From assembly GCA_032158295.1 (NCBI GenBank), contig CM063250.1:4637001-4701000 (forward strand): DNA of 64,000 nt, written 5' to 3'. The notes beneath the pieces were generated by a model. It searched no databases, was not told the DNA's origin, and worked only from the letters and a program-made list of their open reading frames with translations. Below, in pieces: positions 49,164 through 61,221 of the stretch. This stretch comes from Pycnopodia helianthoides (Eukaryota > Echinodermata > Asteroidea > Forcipulatida > Asteriidae). Each line of letters opens with the position of its first letter. Positions within the stretch are counted from its first letter, which is position 1. The position numbers and the translations under genes were made by a program.

Positions 49164-51284
49164 CTTATTCCTACGATATTGGACTGAGATAGCACCGACA
49201 CTCTCTAATGGATGGTGGAGAAGTACTGCTCTTGAGGCAAGCATACAGGTGAATGCGTTCGACACACTGACAGTGGCTGGTCTCCTACTACATCATAGTC
49301 ACGATGTCTCTGTGCATTTGGCTATTGTTGCCTACTCTTATGTACATGTAGGCCATAACAATAGCAGCTGTATCACAAAAAACCCACTGGTTGCTTGAGA
49401 GCTGCTCTCAGAGTGGGGCCATTACTAATCATGTACACGGTGAGGACAATAGGAAGGGTTGGACAATAGTGCTCTCATCAACATATCAAATTGACAGAGC
49501 GGTGTACCAGTTTAAAAGTAGGGTTATACGCTGTGTGTAATGACCCCGAAAAAGAATTTGTGTAATTTTTTACCAAAAGCAGTTAATGGTAGTATAAAGC
49601 ATCCTGCAATAATCATTTTGTCTGAAGTACCCCGGTTTATTAGAAATCACTAAACTATGTGAGCAAATTTGGTGACTTTTGGATTCAAATTTCTGTGCTG
49701 TCCATTTGTGATCGGGAGACAGAGATGCAGTTGATACCCCTTGTCATCTCGCTAAATGTGGATGGAATCGATGGTTTTTGTGGATGTTTTTTTTCTTCTG
49801 TTTTCTCAACAAGTTTACACTGCATTCAACTGAAACATTCACAGGTGTCTTTTACTGATGGTTTTGCACACAAATCGGCATTACGTTGACAAAAACCAAA
49901 CAATGACCCTACCTTTAAACCATTAACAAACTTAACACTTGGTTTTCCACCAAGCATTTTTAGCCTCAGGTCATTATTTGTCTATGTTTTATGATGTCAA
50001 GTCTGTTTAATAGGGACAAACATGAAGCTATTGTTCATTCCCCAATGTCTATTATTATTTTAAAATCTGACTACATGTACAACTCTTGTTTCACCTTGAC
50101 TACAGAAGGCCATTTCAAAGAAAATTACGTTTACTTCAACTAAGGTCTACTCTTTTCACCAAGAAACTTTACACTCTACTTTTTTTCTGATTTTCAATTA
50201 CACTTATTTTTATTGAAACCTCAAATCTCCGAAGTGCATGAAGGGACACCACTGCCCATAATAAAACACGAACTGAAGTGTTCATTCTGTAACGTTCTGT
50301 AATAATAAATTTTAAAACTTCATTCTTTTAAATAACAAACAACGTTTTGTGTGAATCTGGCTTGGCAACCCTGACAAACAGCACTGTGTTACAATTTACA
50401 AGTCTTTCAAAAGATTTCTTTGTATGGCAAGTACAAGTGAAAACTTACCCTTCAAGGTAAACAAGTATTTATTTCACTTACACATCCAACAGCACAATCA
50501 GCGCCAATAACAAGATGAATAGGCGACGAGAACAATGTTCAGTTTTAGACGTGGGAAGTTGAAACCCAATGGGGAAATCCCATGCAATCAGGTAGGGCCT
50601 GAAAACCCTATTCACTTGCAAGGCTCCAGTCTAAGGTGGGATTCGAACCGGGGTCCATAAAAGAGGTGAAAGGCAGGGAAGGACACGACTGAGCCAACCT
50701 GATAACTTTGACAATACAAACTACATGTATCGACATGCCCTCAGCAAAAACAGGTGTGATCAGAGAAATCAATGTCAATTGATGTACAATGTACTTGTGT
50801 TTGATGTTGGCTCAAGTTCAAATACCTAGTACCTTGCAGTCTAAAAATGATCAGAAAAAAGTTCCCCATGAAACAGTGTGACGATGAGTCTTCCGTCCCA
50901 AGGGGGCCAAACAAAATGATGAAGTAATTGTGGATGTCATGGAGGTAGGGCAACCATTGTAACGCTTCCTTGTGCGGTAGTGTTTAGGTTTTAATCATGG
51001 TGGTGGTTGTCTGGCCTTGAAATTGAATGGCGTCAATGTATGAGGCAACATATTAAGATATGGCGTTTTATAATGTTCCTTTAAAGAGTGTGAATTTTGA
51101 AGGGAAGGATCATTTGAAATACTGTTTTATCAATTTGTTTTTTAAAAAAACTTGGACACATTTACTGACTTGTTTTTGGTAATTTTCCTAGATTATTGTG
51201 ACAAAATAATATAAACCTAAAAAATAGAGGGATGTGGCAAATGGCTAGATTGTTGCTTCTGCCCATTTGTACTTCATCACTGTC

Positions 51285-51542
51285 ATTGAAGCCAGCAGTG
51301 GATAGCCACAGCCAAAGACAACCAAGCCAGCAGTGGATAGCCACAGCCAAAGACAACCAAGGCAGCAGTCAATAGCCACAGCCAAAGACAACCAAGGCAG
51401 CAGTCAATAGTCACAGCCGAAGACAACCACGGGAGGCATTAGTCGATAGCCACAGCCAAAGACAACCAAGGCAGTAGTCGATAGCCACAGCCAAAGACAA
51501 CCGAGGCAGTAGTCGATAGCCACAGCCAAAGACAGCCAAGAC
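51285..51542. repeat. 35-bp minisatellite, first array
   Basis: About seven units of AGCCACAGCCAAAGACAACC plus a variable 15-bp part (AAGGCAGCAGTCAAT). Confidence 0.9.
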
Positions 51543-52343
51543 TGTGTTCGTGTGAAATCAGCGCCAATAACAAGATGAATAGGCGACGAGAACAATGTTC
51601 AGTTTTAACGTGGGAAGTTGAAACCCAATGGGGAAATCCCATGCAATCAGGTAGGGCCTGAAAACCCTATCAAGGCTCCGGTCTAAGGTGGGATTTCAAC
51701 CGTGTTCCATAAAAGAGGTGAAAGGCACGGAAGGAAACCACTGAGCCAACCTGATAACTTTGACAATAGAAACTACATGTATCGACATGCCCTCAGCAAA
51801 AAATAGGTGTGATCAGAGAAATCAATGTCAATTGATGTACAATGTACTTGTGTTTGATGTTGGCTCAAGTTCAAATACCTAGTACCTTGCAGTCTAAAAA
51901 TGATCAGGAAAAAATGCCCATGAAACAGTGTGACGATGAGTCTTCCGTCCCAAGGGGGCCAAACAAAATGATGAAGTAATTGTGGATGTCATGGAGGTAG
52001 GGCAACCATTGTAACGCTTCCTTGTGCGGTAGTGTTTAGGTTTTAATCATGGTGGTGGTTGTCTGGCCTTGAAATTGAATGGCGTCAATGTATGAGGCAA
52101 CATATTAAGATATGGCGTTTTATAATGTTCCTTTGAAGAGTGTGAATTTTGAAGGGAAGGATCATTTGAAATACTGTTTTATCAATTTGTTTTTAAAAAA
52201 AACTTGGACACATTTACTGACTTGTTTTTGGTAATTTTCCTAGATTATTGTGACAAAATAATATAAACCTAAAAAATAGAGGGATGTGGCAAAAGGCTAG
52301 ATTGTTGCTTCTGCCCATTTGTACTTCATCACTGTCATTGAAG

Positions 52344-52630
52344 CCAGCAGTGGATAGCCACAGCCAAAGACAACCAAGCCAGCAGTGGATAGCCACAGCC
52401 AAAGACAACCAAGGCAGCAGTCAATAGCCACAGCCAAAGACAACCAAGGCAACAGTCAATAGCCACAGCCAAAGACAACCAAGGCAGCAGTCAATAGCCA
52501 CAGCCGAAGACAACCATGGGAGGCATTAGTCAATAGCCACAGCCAAAGACAACCAAGGCAGCAGTCAATAGCCACAGCCGAAGACAACCAAGGCAGCAGT
52601 CGATAGCCACAGCCAAAGACAGCCAAGACT
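52344..52630. repeat. 35-bp minisatellite, second array
   Basis: Same unit as 51285-51542 with about eight units, one more than the first array, so array length changed after the large duplication. A single further unit lies near 52710-52738. Confidence 0.9.
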
Positions 52631-53178
52631 GTGTTCGTGTGAAATCGCTAATCGCTATGGCTGTGGCTGATTTGTTGCTTCTGCCCATTTGTACTTCATC
52701 GCTGTTACTGAAGCCAGCAGTGGATAGCCACAGCCAAAGTTGTCAATTGAGACATCACTAATTCAGTGAACAACACAAAGAACATGTACCTCACAATGTC
52801 TCGTTTGTAAACTATTATGACTACAGGTGTAATCTTAAACTTGATGGTCTGTAATAAACAACAATTTTACATTCAATAGCTTTGTAATTTCTAATCGCAT
52901 CTCACAATCTAGGACCTATACATGTACAATAATATAAATTGTACAACAAATGGGTTGGGGAGAAGTTGTCCATGGCAACTTGCTCTGCCTCATTGCTTCT
53001 GTAATTTATTTAGAGGAGGATCGTTATTGTGCAAAGGTTTTACCAGTGCAGGATTTTACCGATTTGCACGATAATAAAAACGAAGGGACAGAAGTTTTCG
53101 TCAACATTGAGAAAATTTGTATAGCTCTCTACCGGTTCCAGAAATCTCTCTTATCAACTTTTCAAAACCAATGTAATA

Positions 53179-53560
53179 TTAAAGGAACATTACAGAATTG
53201 GTTTTTGCTAACAAAACAGCTGCTGGCAGTGTACGCACTTTATGAAATCCACCATATACATAAACTGACAAACCTGTAGAAGTTTGAGATCGATCGGCCA
53301 TCTGGGTCACAAGGAAATAGTGAAACACCGATTACACGTTTGCATGAAATCATATAGATTCAACAAATGAATAAAACGCTCACTGAGCGATAAACTCCAA
53401 TCAGAAAATTAGTTTATTCATTTCTCATCAAATATGGCATTTCAGACAGAAATATTTCAAGGGATGTTTTCTACTATCATCATCATTAGACCGTGTAAGT
53501 TTTATGTAAATCTGTGATCAAAAGTATATTTTACAACTACCAATTCTGTAATGTTCCTTG
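53179..53560 (-). repeat. MITE subfamily E2, copy 2
   Basis: TTAAAGGAACATTACAGAA to CTGTAATGTTCCTT; interior is the inverse of 46241-46634 with few changes. Confidence 0.88.
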
Positions 53561-54274
53561 AACTTATTTATAATACATCCTCACTAATAAAAAAAAATAT
53601 GCAAAAAAAAACAGTATGAAAGACTCCCCTAAGTGATCGTGAATAAAATTCCTCCATGGTCTAATTCACAAACACTGCAGACAATACCTACTTGAAAGTT
53701 ACACCCCATTTCACGTTTTTATAAGCTTCGACCCAGTTTCACCTGACGTTTTCATCACAATAATCTCGATTGAGCCATTTGCTTAAATCAATGTCCCCGT
53801 GTGTTTAGGCCACTGCGTTTACACGCTTAGCATAATTTTACCGTGCAATGTGACTTCCCAAACAGCGACATGGTAGACAGTAGAGCTGTGTGTGAGGCTG
53901 GTGCTAGGGTCATTGTGTCTAGTTTGTTTGGTAGCAACGAGGCCTAGTTACTAGTTACATGCAGACAATTGAAGTGTTACTGTGGTGATCATGGATGACA
54001 ACTACTTGCGGTCCAGGAAATACCCGTTTTCCCACATGATGATGAAAATTGATGATGCTCGCAAAATCTAACGACTTAACGCGGACATTAAAAGTGCAGT
54101 TTGACCCTTAAAAACTAATGGTGTCACTGTCAACAGAAAAATGAACCGATACTATGTTATTTATACTCAGACTCCAATAAAAACAAACACACTTGTTGTG
54201 AATTAATGTCACAGTCAAAATCAACTGTTTTTATTTTGTGCCGGATACCCAATATTTTTGGAAAACCGGACACT

Positions 54275-54478
54275 GAACACAAAAACGGCAGGTACACCAG
54301 ACCCCCAAAAAGCAGGTTCACCAGACCCTGGCAATGGGGTACACCAGACCCCCCCCCCAAAAAAATAAATAAATAAATAAATAAATAATAATAAATGGGT
54401 ACACCAGACCCAAACAAAGGGGTACACCAGACCCTCCCCCCCCCCAAATAAACAAAAAATACGGTACACCAGACCCTG
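54275..54478. repeat. GGTACACCAGACCC short-motif repeat
   Basis: The 14-bp word or a one-base variant recurs at least six times, separated by C runs and ATAA repeats. Confidence 0.85.
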
Positions 54479-54834
54479 AAAAATGAACCAATACTATTAT
54501 ATGTTATTTTTTATCAACTCAAAATATTGATAAATTAGTTTACACTCAAATATAGATATTTTCTCACTAGCATCCACAAGAGGGCGCTATTCAATATATG
54601 TAACGGTACCTTTTACATTATTACAGGGGAGGAAGGAGGTTACGTCAGGACATCTCATTACAGTGTGTGATTGATCATTTAGATGATGACAACTATGTAC
54701 TAGTGGGATGATCTCTTCTAACTATGTAGGTTTATAAGCAGCCAAACAGTTAGTTTCGATAATCGTAACCCTTCATCCTCTGACCGTCAGGAGTATGTGG
54801 AGGGTTACGATTATTGCAACTAATTACTCTTTCG

Positions 54835-55480
54835 TTTTTTCTTGCCCAAGGCGACTTCAGTTGACTGCACTCCAAGTCACACCCCCTCTTCTTTACCACA
54901 GGCAACTTTAGTCAACAGGCCATTGTTACTAAGTTAATTAGTCAAGTGTAGCCACAAGGGAAAATGACTGGGGAAATTTTAAAAAATTTGGGGTTGAAAT
55001 AAGAAAAATTTACTAGAAATAATTTGGGGATAAACAAAGAAAAAAATTGACCGGTCAATTTTTCTTTGTTCAACCCCAAATTACTTAATAAATGTGTAGT
55101 TTTGTCCATGTGTTCACACACTCCATAGCCAATGGTTAGAAAGAGAAAGATCAAATCTTTCTCATGGTGGTGAAATAAAATAAGGTTGCTCTTAAGACAA
55201 TCCTCTCAGAATGGAACAGAAAGATCGGAAATGCCAAAGGACTCCGGAACGCCGTATGCTTGTGTACAAAAAAATTGCTTGAGAATCCAGATTACACTTC
55301 AGTGAGATCGAGAACCAGGCTGTTTATTGACCGATTTTTAAAAATATTTTGTTATTCTATGAAAGGGAATTTAATAGAAAGAAAGTTTTTGAAAATCCAG
55401 ATTGCACTTAAGATTTAATTAAGATCGAGAACCTGGCTGTTTGTTATAATGGGTCTTATGGTTGAGTTGTCATACAATTC
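54835..55480. repeat. Decayed relative of the piggyBac-like MITE with SINE insert
   Basis: CCCAAGGCGACTTCAGTTGA and the TGTAGTTTTGTCCATGTG block match 19133-19745; a family A 3' end lies inside it (about 54950-55085). Confidence 0.55.
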
Positions 55481-57207
55481 TGTTATCAGCGGTTGTTTAA
55501 ATAGATAAAAACAAATTCGTAAAAGACGTAAACAAGAGGAATTGGATTGGGGATTAATATTTTTGATCCAACTTTCGACAAATGGCTCACAAGATCTATT
55601 AACAGATAGTTTAGGACTAATTTAACATTGACTTTATCCCCTAATTAATGAATCATGTTAATTGCTCCTAATCTGCCCAACTAGTATTACTTACTAATCA
55701 TGCTAATGCTGAATGGAACACAGTCCTGAGCCTGATGAGACCTGAGACTGAGACTCAGTGAGAGTATAGTCAAGCAGTAGGCCAAGTTCTCCTTTTTTAT
55801 TTATAAAAATTGTTTTTAAATAAAAAAGGAGTACAGCGCTCGGCCCAATTATTCAGTATACTGTTTCTATCCCATGGTAAATACAATAGCCAGGTTTGTT
55901 TGTATCAGGTGTAATGACACTAGTCCAGCGTCTAAATAAAAACAAGGTAACTTTGAAATATGAATTAGCTTACCATTGACCATTGTTGTAATTTCTGACC
56001 TCATTTCTCGTTTCTGAAATGAAATCCATTCACCGGATCCAAGAGTGGTCTAACCATAGTCTACATCCGGCTCCATGGTCAACCCATGGTCAAAACCATA
56101 GAGCAAGGTCAAACCACAGAGAAAGGACCCTTTCCGCCTATGGTCAAACTTACCGCTGATTTTCCTCTCACCACTTCCGCCATCACACGTCCAACGCACG
56201 CAAGACACATGTTTGCTAACTAAAGCTTAACAAGTGGGGGCGCTTCCCATCAGCCAGCATTGATCTACAGTTAATGTAGATCAATGTCAGCCAGGCAGAT
56301 AAAAACACTAAAAACTTGGAGTCAAGTCCAAGGTCAGTGGGTGCACTAACAGAGTTATGGGTGCACCGCAGTCTTTAACTTCCAATGACCTTACTGTGAA
56401 ACATCTTAACTTCACAGTGAACAATGAGACTAATAATACTGTAGAAATAAGAAGACTGACAATAATGTAGTTTTAGTCTAAGTAGGCCGCCCGTAGGCCT
56501 GTGTCAACTTTCGGCAGTTCAGCCCCTGAGAATTGTTGCTCACCAATACCCCCGAGAGAGCAAACCCGAAAGAAAAAGAAATTCCCACACAAAAAAACGC
56601 CCTGCTGATATTTCTTAAATGCATCCCTCTACTCAACAAACCAAATAGGACCCGAATTTACAGCCAACATTTATCATGTTTCCTCCTAATCATGAAGCAC
56701 AAAACGTCCATTAATGTAAATTGATCATCACACCACCCACAAATGATTTGCGTTCTGACTGTAAGTCACTAATCAGGATCTACAACTTATGGTCATCAGT
56801 TTGCCCCATCGATTTGGACCGTCATTCTAATCATAATGAAGTCCACTCTGATAAATTTTCGTTATAGGAGCATCAATCGTTTTTTGTTTTGTTTTAGTTT
56901 TTGTTTAGTTTTTGTCCCGAAATGGCACAGCCCTCTGTATTTATCCTCCCTAGTCTTGGCCTTTACTCAAGACGCTTTCCTGGATAGTACACAAAGAGAG
57001 AGAGACCGATGATAATAACATCACACAAAATCTAGTGCCGCCAGTCTTTTTCGTGTTAGCAATGTTGGCGCTGTTCATGTTGCATGTTTATCATCCGGAA
57101 AGCTGCGAGCGCCTTGACTAAAAGCTAAATACTTCAACTTCACAATCGTATTTTCACCAGATTTCTACAAGAAAAATATCCAACAATCTGACTCTATCTT
57201 GAGCTGC

Positions 57208-57455
57208 GTATAGACCCATTATGGCATAACGCGCAGCGCACTTGCACGCGCGTCTCCTGTGTGCCATATTGGGTGTCAAAACGTGCACAAAAGGATGGTA
57301 CACGTGTTCAAACGTGTACAAAAGGATGGTACACGTGTTTACACGCGTATTGGTGCGTAAACACGTGTACTATCCTTTTGTGCACGTTTTGACACCCAAA
57401 ATGGCGGACAGGAGACGCGCGTGCAAGTGCGCTGCGCGTTGTGCAATGGGTCTAT
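57208..57455. repeat. Large palindrome O
   Basis: TAGACCCATTATGGCATAAC and its approximate complement CAATGGGTCTATA end arms of about 110 bp containing GCGCACTTGCACGCGCGTCT, with tandem ACGTGTACAAAAGGATGG words in the middle. Confidence 0.9.
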
Positions 57456-57506
57456 AGTAAAGCAAATAATATTTCAATAACGTGCTAAACTTTATTTACA
57501 AGTTCT

Positions 57507-57912
57507 TTAAAGACACTGGACCCTATTGGTAATTGTCAAAGACCAGTCTTTTCACTTGGTGTATCTCAACATATGGATAAAATAACAAACCTGAAAAAAC
57601 TTGAGCTAAATTGGTCGTTGAAGTTGCGATTGAGATAACTATGAAAGAAAAAAACACCCTTGTCATACGAAGTTGTGTGCCTTCACTCAGATGGTTGATT
57701 TCGAGACCTCAAATTCTAATTCTGAGGTCTCGAAATCAAATTCGTGGAAAATTACTTCTTTCTCGAAAACTATGTCACTTCAGAGGGAGCCGTTTCTCAC
57801 AATGTTTTATACTGTCAACCTCTCCCCATTACTCGTTACCAAGTAAGGTTTTATGCTAATAATTATTTTGAGTAATTTTGAGTAATTACCAATAGTGTCC
57901 ACTGCCTTTAAG
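57507..57912. repeat. MITE subfamily E3
   Basis: TTAAAGACACTGGACCCTAT and CAATAGTGTCCACTGCCTTT ends, with GATTTCGAGACCTC facing GAGGTCTCGAAATC in the centre. Confidence 0.85.
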
Positions 57913-58419
57913 CCACGAGTCGCAAACCACAATTTTCCTCTTGCAAGATAATTCCACAAGGGCTAAATTTCATAATAAGGTCTGAAGCAAGGAGGGTTGA
58001 CGTCTTTATTATGATAAAATGCATCACCTTTAGGCTCTTCATTATTAAGAAATTATTATGTCCGTTGTTCAGGGAATTTCCTTCCGTTTCAACCCGTCAT
58101 TGTCCACGCTCTAGACGTTGCAAATTAGTCGTATCTGATGAAAATCGAAATAAATTTTCTCTGAGAATCAAACTTCTCTTTCTTTTTAATTCATTCACAC
58201 AGTCATATTGTTATCATACAATTTACATTTAATTAACAATCAATAAGTCTTAACAGGCTGATTAATTATACGTAAATATTTGATTTGAACAAGTAATTAT
58301 TATAATCATTGATCATTCTACTAAACTTATTAGACGCTTAGTAAAAGTATTGGTATAAGAGTTTTGTAATACAAATTCATCATAGGCTCCTACATGTTGC
58401 CGATTTCACACTCTTTTCC

Positions 58420-59330
58420 AGGCACGGATCCAGGGGGGGGGGGGCAGGGGGCCTATCAAATTTGTTTCTTTCTGTCAAAATGAATCTTTCATGATATGTC
58501 ACTTGTAATTGCTTAGATTTGCACGATAACATAAGCGTTTGAAACCTGACGTGCCAATTTGTCCTGGATAAAATATATTTCATGTCGTTCTGGCATTCAA
58601 GTGTAAAGACTACACTTAGCTTGAACTGTATTTTTTGAATGAATGAATATGCATCAAACCAGATTGCAGCGACCAGATCCAAACGCAAGATTTGTGGGAT
58701 TGAAATTTTCTTTGAGTAAAGTTAGAAGATTGGTATGGATCAGAAGTGCTTAAAAAGTGTGTCTATTTCTCGGCTTCAGGCACACAGAGGCTTGATTTTT
58801 CACTCCTCAAAATGCCCAAAGCTCAGAGCTTCCGGGGGCTTCGCCCCCTGGACCCCCACCGGGGCCTCACCCCTGGACCCCAACATCGATGTTACAGAAA
58901 TTTTTCAAGTAAATTAAGAAGATTTATATGGATCTGATTTCCAATAAGAGGGTGTCTATTTCCCTGTTTTAGGCACATGGAGGCTTGGTTTTTCACCCCT
59001 CAAAATGCCAAAAGCTCAGAGCTTCCGGACCCCCCCCCCCCCACTGGGGCTTCCCCCCTGGACACCCACTATCGATGTTACAGAAAATTTTCTAGTAAAC
59101 TTAGAAGATTTATATGGATCTGATTTCCAATAAGAGTGTGTCTATTTCTTTGTTTTAGGCACATGGAGGCTTGATTTTTAACCCCACAGAACGCCAAAGG
59201 CTTAGAGCTTCAGATGGGCCGTTGGGCCGGCCCCTGGACCCCACCCATTTTTTGTTTACCCTTTAATGCAAAATACTGGTTGCACTGATGTGCCCCCCGG
59301 TTTAAACAATCCTGGATCCGCCCCCGTTTT
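58420..59330. repeat. TIR element P with three internal tandem units
   Basis: Ends CACGGATCCAGGGGGG and CCTGGATCCGCCCCCG. Between them a unit of about 185 bp (GATTTATATGGATCTGATTT ... CAGAGCTTCCG) occurs three times. Confidence 0.75.
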
Positions 59331-59506
59331 CCCCCCTCATGTATATATTTTTTTCAGAAATGGTGAACATAATTGACTCCTTTTAAACATTTTAATGCAA
59401 ACATTCAATAAACGTAAAGTCGCCTCTCTGTTATCCACACCCAGGAGACATCGGAGGGGGGGGGGGCTCGTCTGAGGTGCAGCGAGCTCGTCAGGGTGAT
59501 TTTCAG

Positions 59507-59521
59507 TACTTGTTTTTACTG
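59507..59521 (-). CDS. Candidate last coding exon of membrane protein (very short tail)
   Basis: After a T-rich tract the minus strand has GCAG at about 59522-59525 followed by TAAAAACAAGTACTGA. Entered in phase 2 from the transmembrane exon it reads S-K-N-K-Y-stop, giving a four-residue basic tail after Ser. The acceptor looks good and the phase fits, but no clear polyadenylation signal was seen, so the call is weak. Confidence 0.25.
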
Positions 59522-60011
59522 CAAAAAAAAGAAAATACAACAAATGTCAGTGAAAACATTAGTCTTTCTTCATGTAAAAAATGTATAGTCAAAGTTTACA
59601 TCTATTCAAAGGTCATACTTATTCCCGATTTACCTTCTCACGTACCTTTGTAGTTATTTGAAACACATTTTGCTGCTTTGGTATGTACCTTCTTTATTGT
59701 GTGTAAAAAGAAAATCCATACCATTCTCATAAATATTGAAATTATAGAACTTCCAACACAGCCACAATTATCACATGTCTTCGAAGTTTTTGTTTGTAGG
59801 GGAGAAACTTATAATCGTCTTCAGAGATGTTCATTTTGAGAAACCGAACTCAATCCAAAAATGTATAATTATAATAAAGCGTTGCAAGAGAATTTCAAAG
59901 AAACTAGGTCCGGTTTTTGGCCGATTTGACTTGAAATGTTATATTTATATTATTTAGCTTTCGTTTTAAAGTATTGCAAGAAAAAATTCACCAATGATAA
60001 GTGGTAGTTAA

Positions 60012-60529
60012 TTAAAGGAACATTACAGAATTTTCCAAAAACAATGACTTCATTTTCTCCTACAAGAAAAAAAAGGTCCAAGTAAAAATTAACCATTTAA
60101 ACGGGATATAATTTTATGACGTCAGCTCTCAAACAATTTGAGCGTTTCCTTCGGAGACAGAAGACAATCTTGTAAAATATACTTTTTGATCACAGATTTA
60201 CATAAAACTTACAAGGTCTAATGATGATCATAGTAGAAATTATCCCTTGAAATATTTCTGTCTGAAATGCCATATTTGATGAGAAATGAACAAACTAATT
60301 TTCCGATTGGAGTTTATCACTCAGTGAGCGTTTTATTCATTTTGTTGAATCTATATGATTTCATGCAAATGTGTAATCGGTTTTTCATTATTTTCTCGTG
60401 ACCCAGATGGCCGATCGATCTCAAACTTCTACAGGTTTGTCAGTTTATGTATATGGTGGATTACATAAAGTGCATACACTGCCAGCAAATGTTTTGTTAG
60501 CAAAAACCAATTCTGTAATGTTCCTTTAA
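60012..60529 (+). mobile_element. MITE subfamily E2 copy carrying a fragment of the LRP-like gene
   Basis: Same exact-complement ends as 46241-46634, but 13 bp near the left end are replaced by 135 bp (60034-60168) nearly identical to 4252-4381, the exon 30 start and adjoining intron. It lies 28 bp from the transmembrane exon of the neighbouring gene, so it is in that gene's intron. Confidence 0.9.
60034..60168 (-). pseudogene. Captured exon 30 / intron 29 fragment of the LRP-like gene
   Basis: Matches 4252-4381 with only small differences (one base lost in an A run, six gained at ATATAATTTTATG). It includes 26 coding bases and the TAG splice acceptor. Too short to encode a domain; a dead gene fragment unless the acceptor is used. 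Confidence 0.88.
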
Positions 60530-60557
60530 TGAAAACCTAAAAATGATTGTGACTTAC

Positions 60558-60654
60558 GAGTGTTGAATTGTAACGAGGATAATGAGCATGACGAGGAAGA
60601 CAACGGTTGCTGGTGCAATAGCTCCTAGGATCAGCAGTCCAGTGGAAAAACATC
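60558..60654 (-). CDS. Unidentified membrane protein, transmembrane exon
   Basis: A 97-bp exon, phase 1 to 2, acceptor TAG and donor GTAAGT. It encodes GCFSTGLLILGAIAPATVV followed by FLVMLIILVTIQHS, a hydrophobic run of about 25-28 residues expected to cross the membrane once. Together with the Pro-rich exon at 61222-61474 it gives a type I-like stalk plus membrane anchor. A MITE ends about 28 bp past the donor, and a long TTG repeat occupies the intron between the two exons. Confidence 0.62.
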
Positions 60655-60697
60655 CTACAATTTACAACAATAAAAAAGGATGTTGGTTTTTGTGTTG

Positions 60698-60700
60698 TGG

Positions 60701-60788
<88 letters not shown>

Positions 60789-60797
60789 GTGTTGTTT

Positions 60798-60833
<36 letters not shown>

Positions 60834-60908
60834 TTGTTGTTGTTTTGCTGCTGCAGCTGCTGATGTTGCTGCTGCTGTTGCTGTTGTTGCTGTTGCTGCT
60901 GCTGTTGC

Positions 60909-60954
<46 letters not shown>

Positions 60955-60965
60955 GCTGTTGCTGA

Positions 60966-61003
<38 letters not shown>

Positions 61004-61027
61004 TTGTTGTTGTTGTTGTTGTTGTTG

Positions 61028-61074
<47 letters not shown>

Positions 61075-61081
61075 GTTTGTT

Positions 61082-61114
<33 letters not shown>

Positions 61115-61115
61115 G
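60698..61115. repeat. (TTG)n trinucleotide repeat, about 0.4 kb
   Basis: Long runs of TTG with interspersed CTG and ATG variants, between the two exons of the membrane-protein gene. It explains three overlapping low-complexity reading frames (poly-Leu, poly-Val and poly-Cys), none of which is a gene. Confidence 0.95.
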
Positions 61116-61221
61116 TTCTTGTTCTTGTTAACTTTCGCGTAGTTTCATTCTTTAAGAATCATTACTTGTGGTAATGGGTTATTTTGGAGGCGGAAGGGTA
61201 AGAGGAGAAGTAGTTGTTTAC

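Larger units (their letters stand above)
50500..52650. repeat. 1.06-kb tandem duplication upstream of LRP-like gene
   Basis: AGCGCCAATAACAAGATGAA occurs at 50500 and 51560, and sequence identity remains very high (about 98% by eye) across the unit. Each unit contains a minus-strand family D SINE-like repeat and ends in a 35-bp minisatellite. Confidence 0.92.
49164..60557. other. Region upstream of LRP-like gene, no gene recognised
   Basis: No convincing exon was found apart from the weak candidate at 59507-59521. Content: a 1.06-kb tandem duplication with a minisatellite, MITEs at 53.2 and 57.5 kb, a palindrome at 57.2 kb, a decayed MITE at 54.8-55.5 kb, a short-motif repeat at 54.3 kb and a triple repeat at 58.4-59.3 kb. 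The rest (49.2-50.4, 52.8-53.2, 55.5-57.2 and 57.9-58.4 kb) is anonymous sequence. Confidence 0.6.

Noticed and set aside
51285..52630. CRISPR-like spaced repeats
   Set aside because: Units are directly tandem 35-bp minisatellite copies in a eukaryotic intergenic region, not repeats with unique spacers.
60582..61174. Three long plus-strand open frames of poly-Leu, poly-Val and poly-Cys type
   Set aside because: They are translations of one TTG trinucleotide repeat in three frames, without domain content or splice support.
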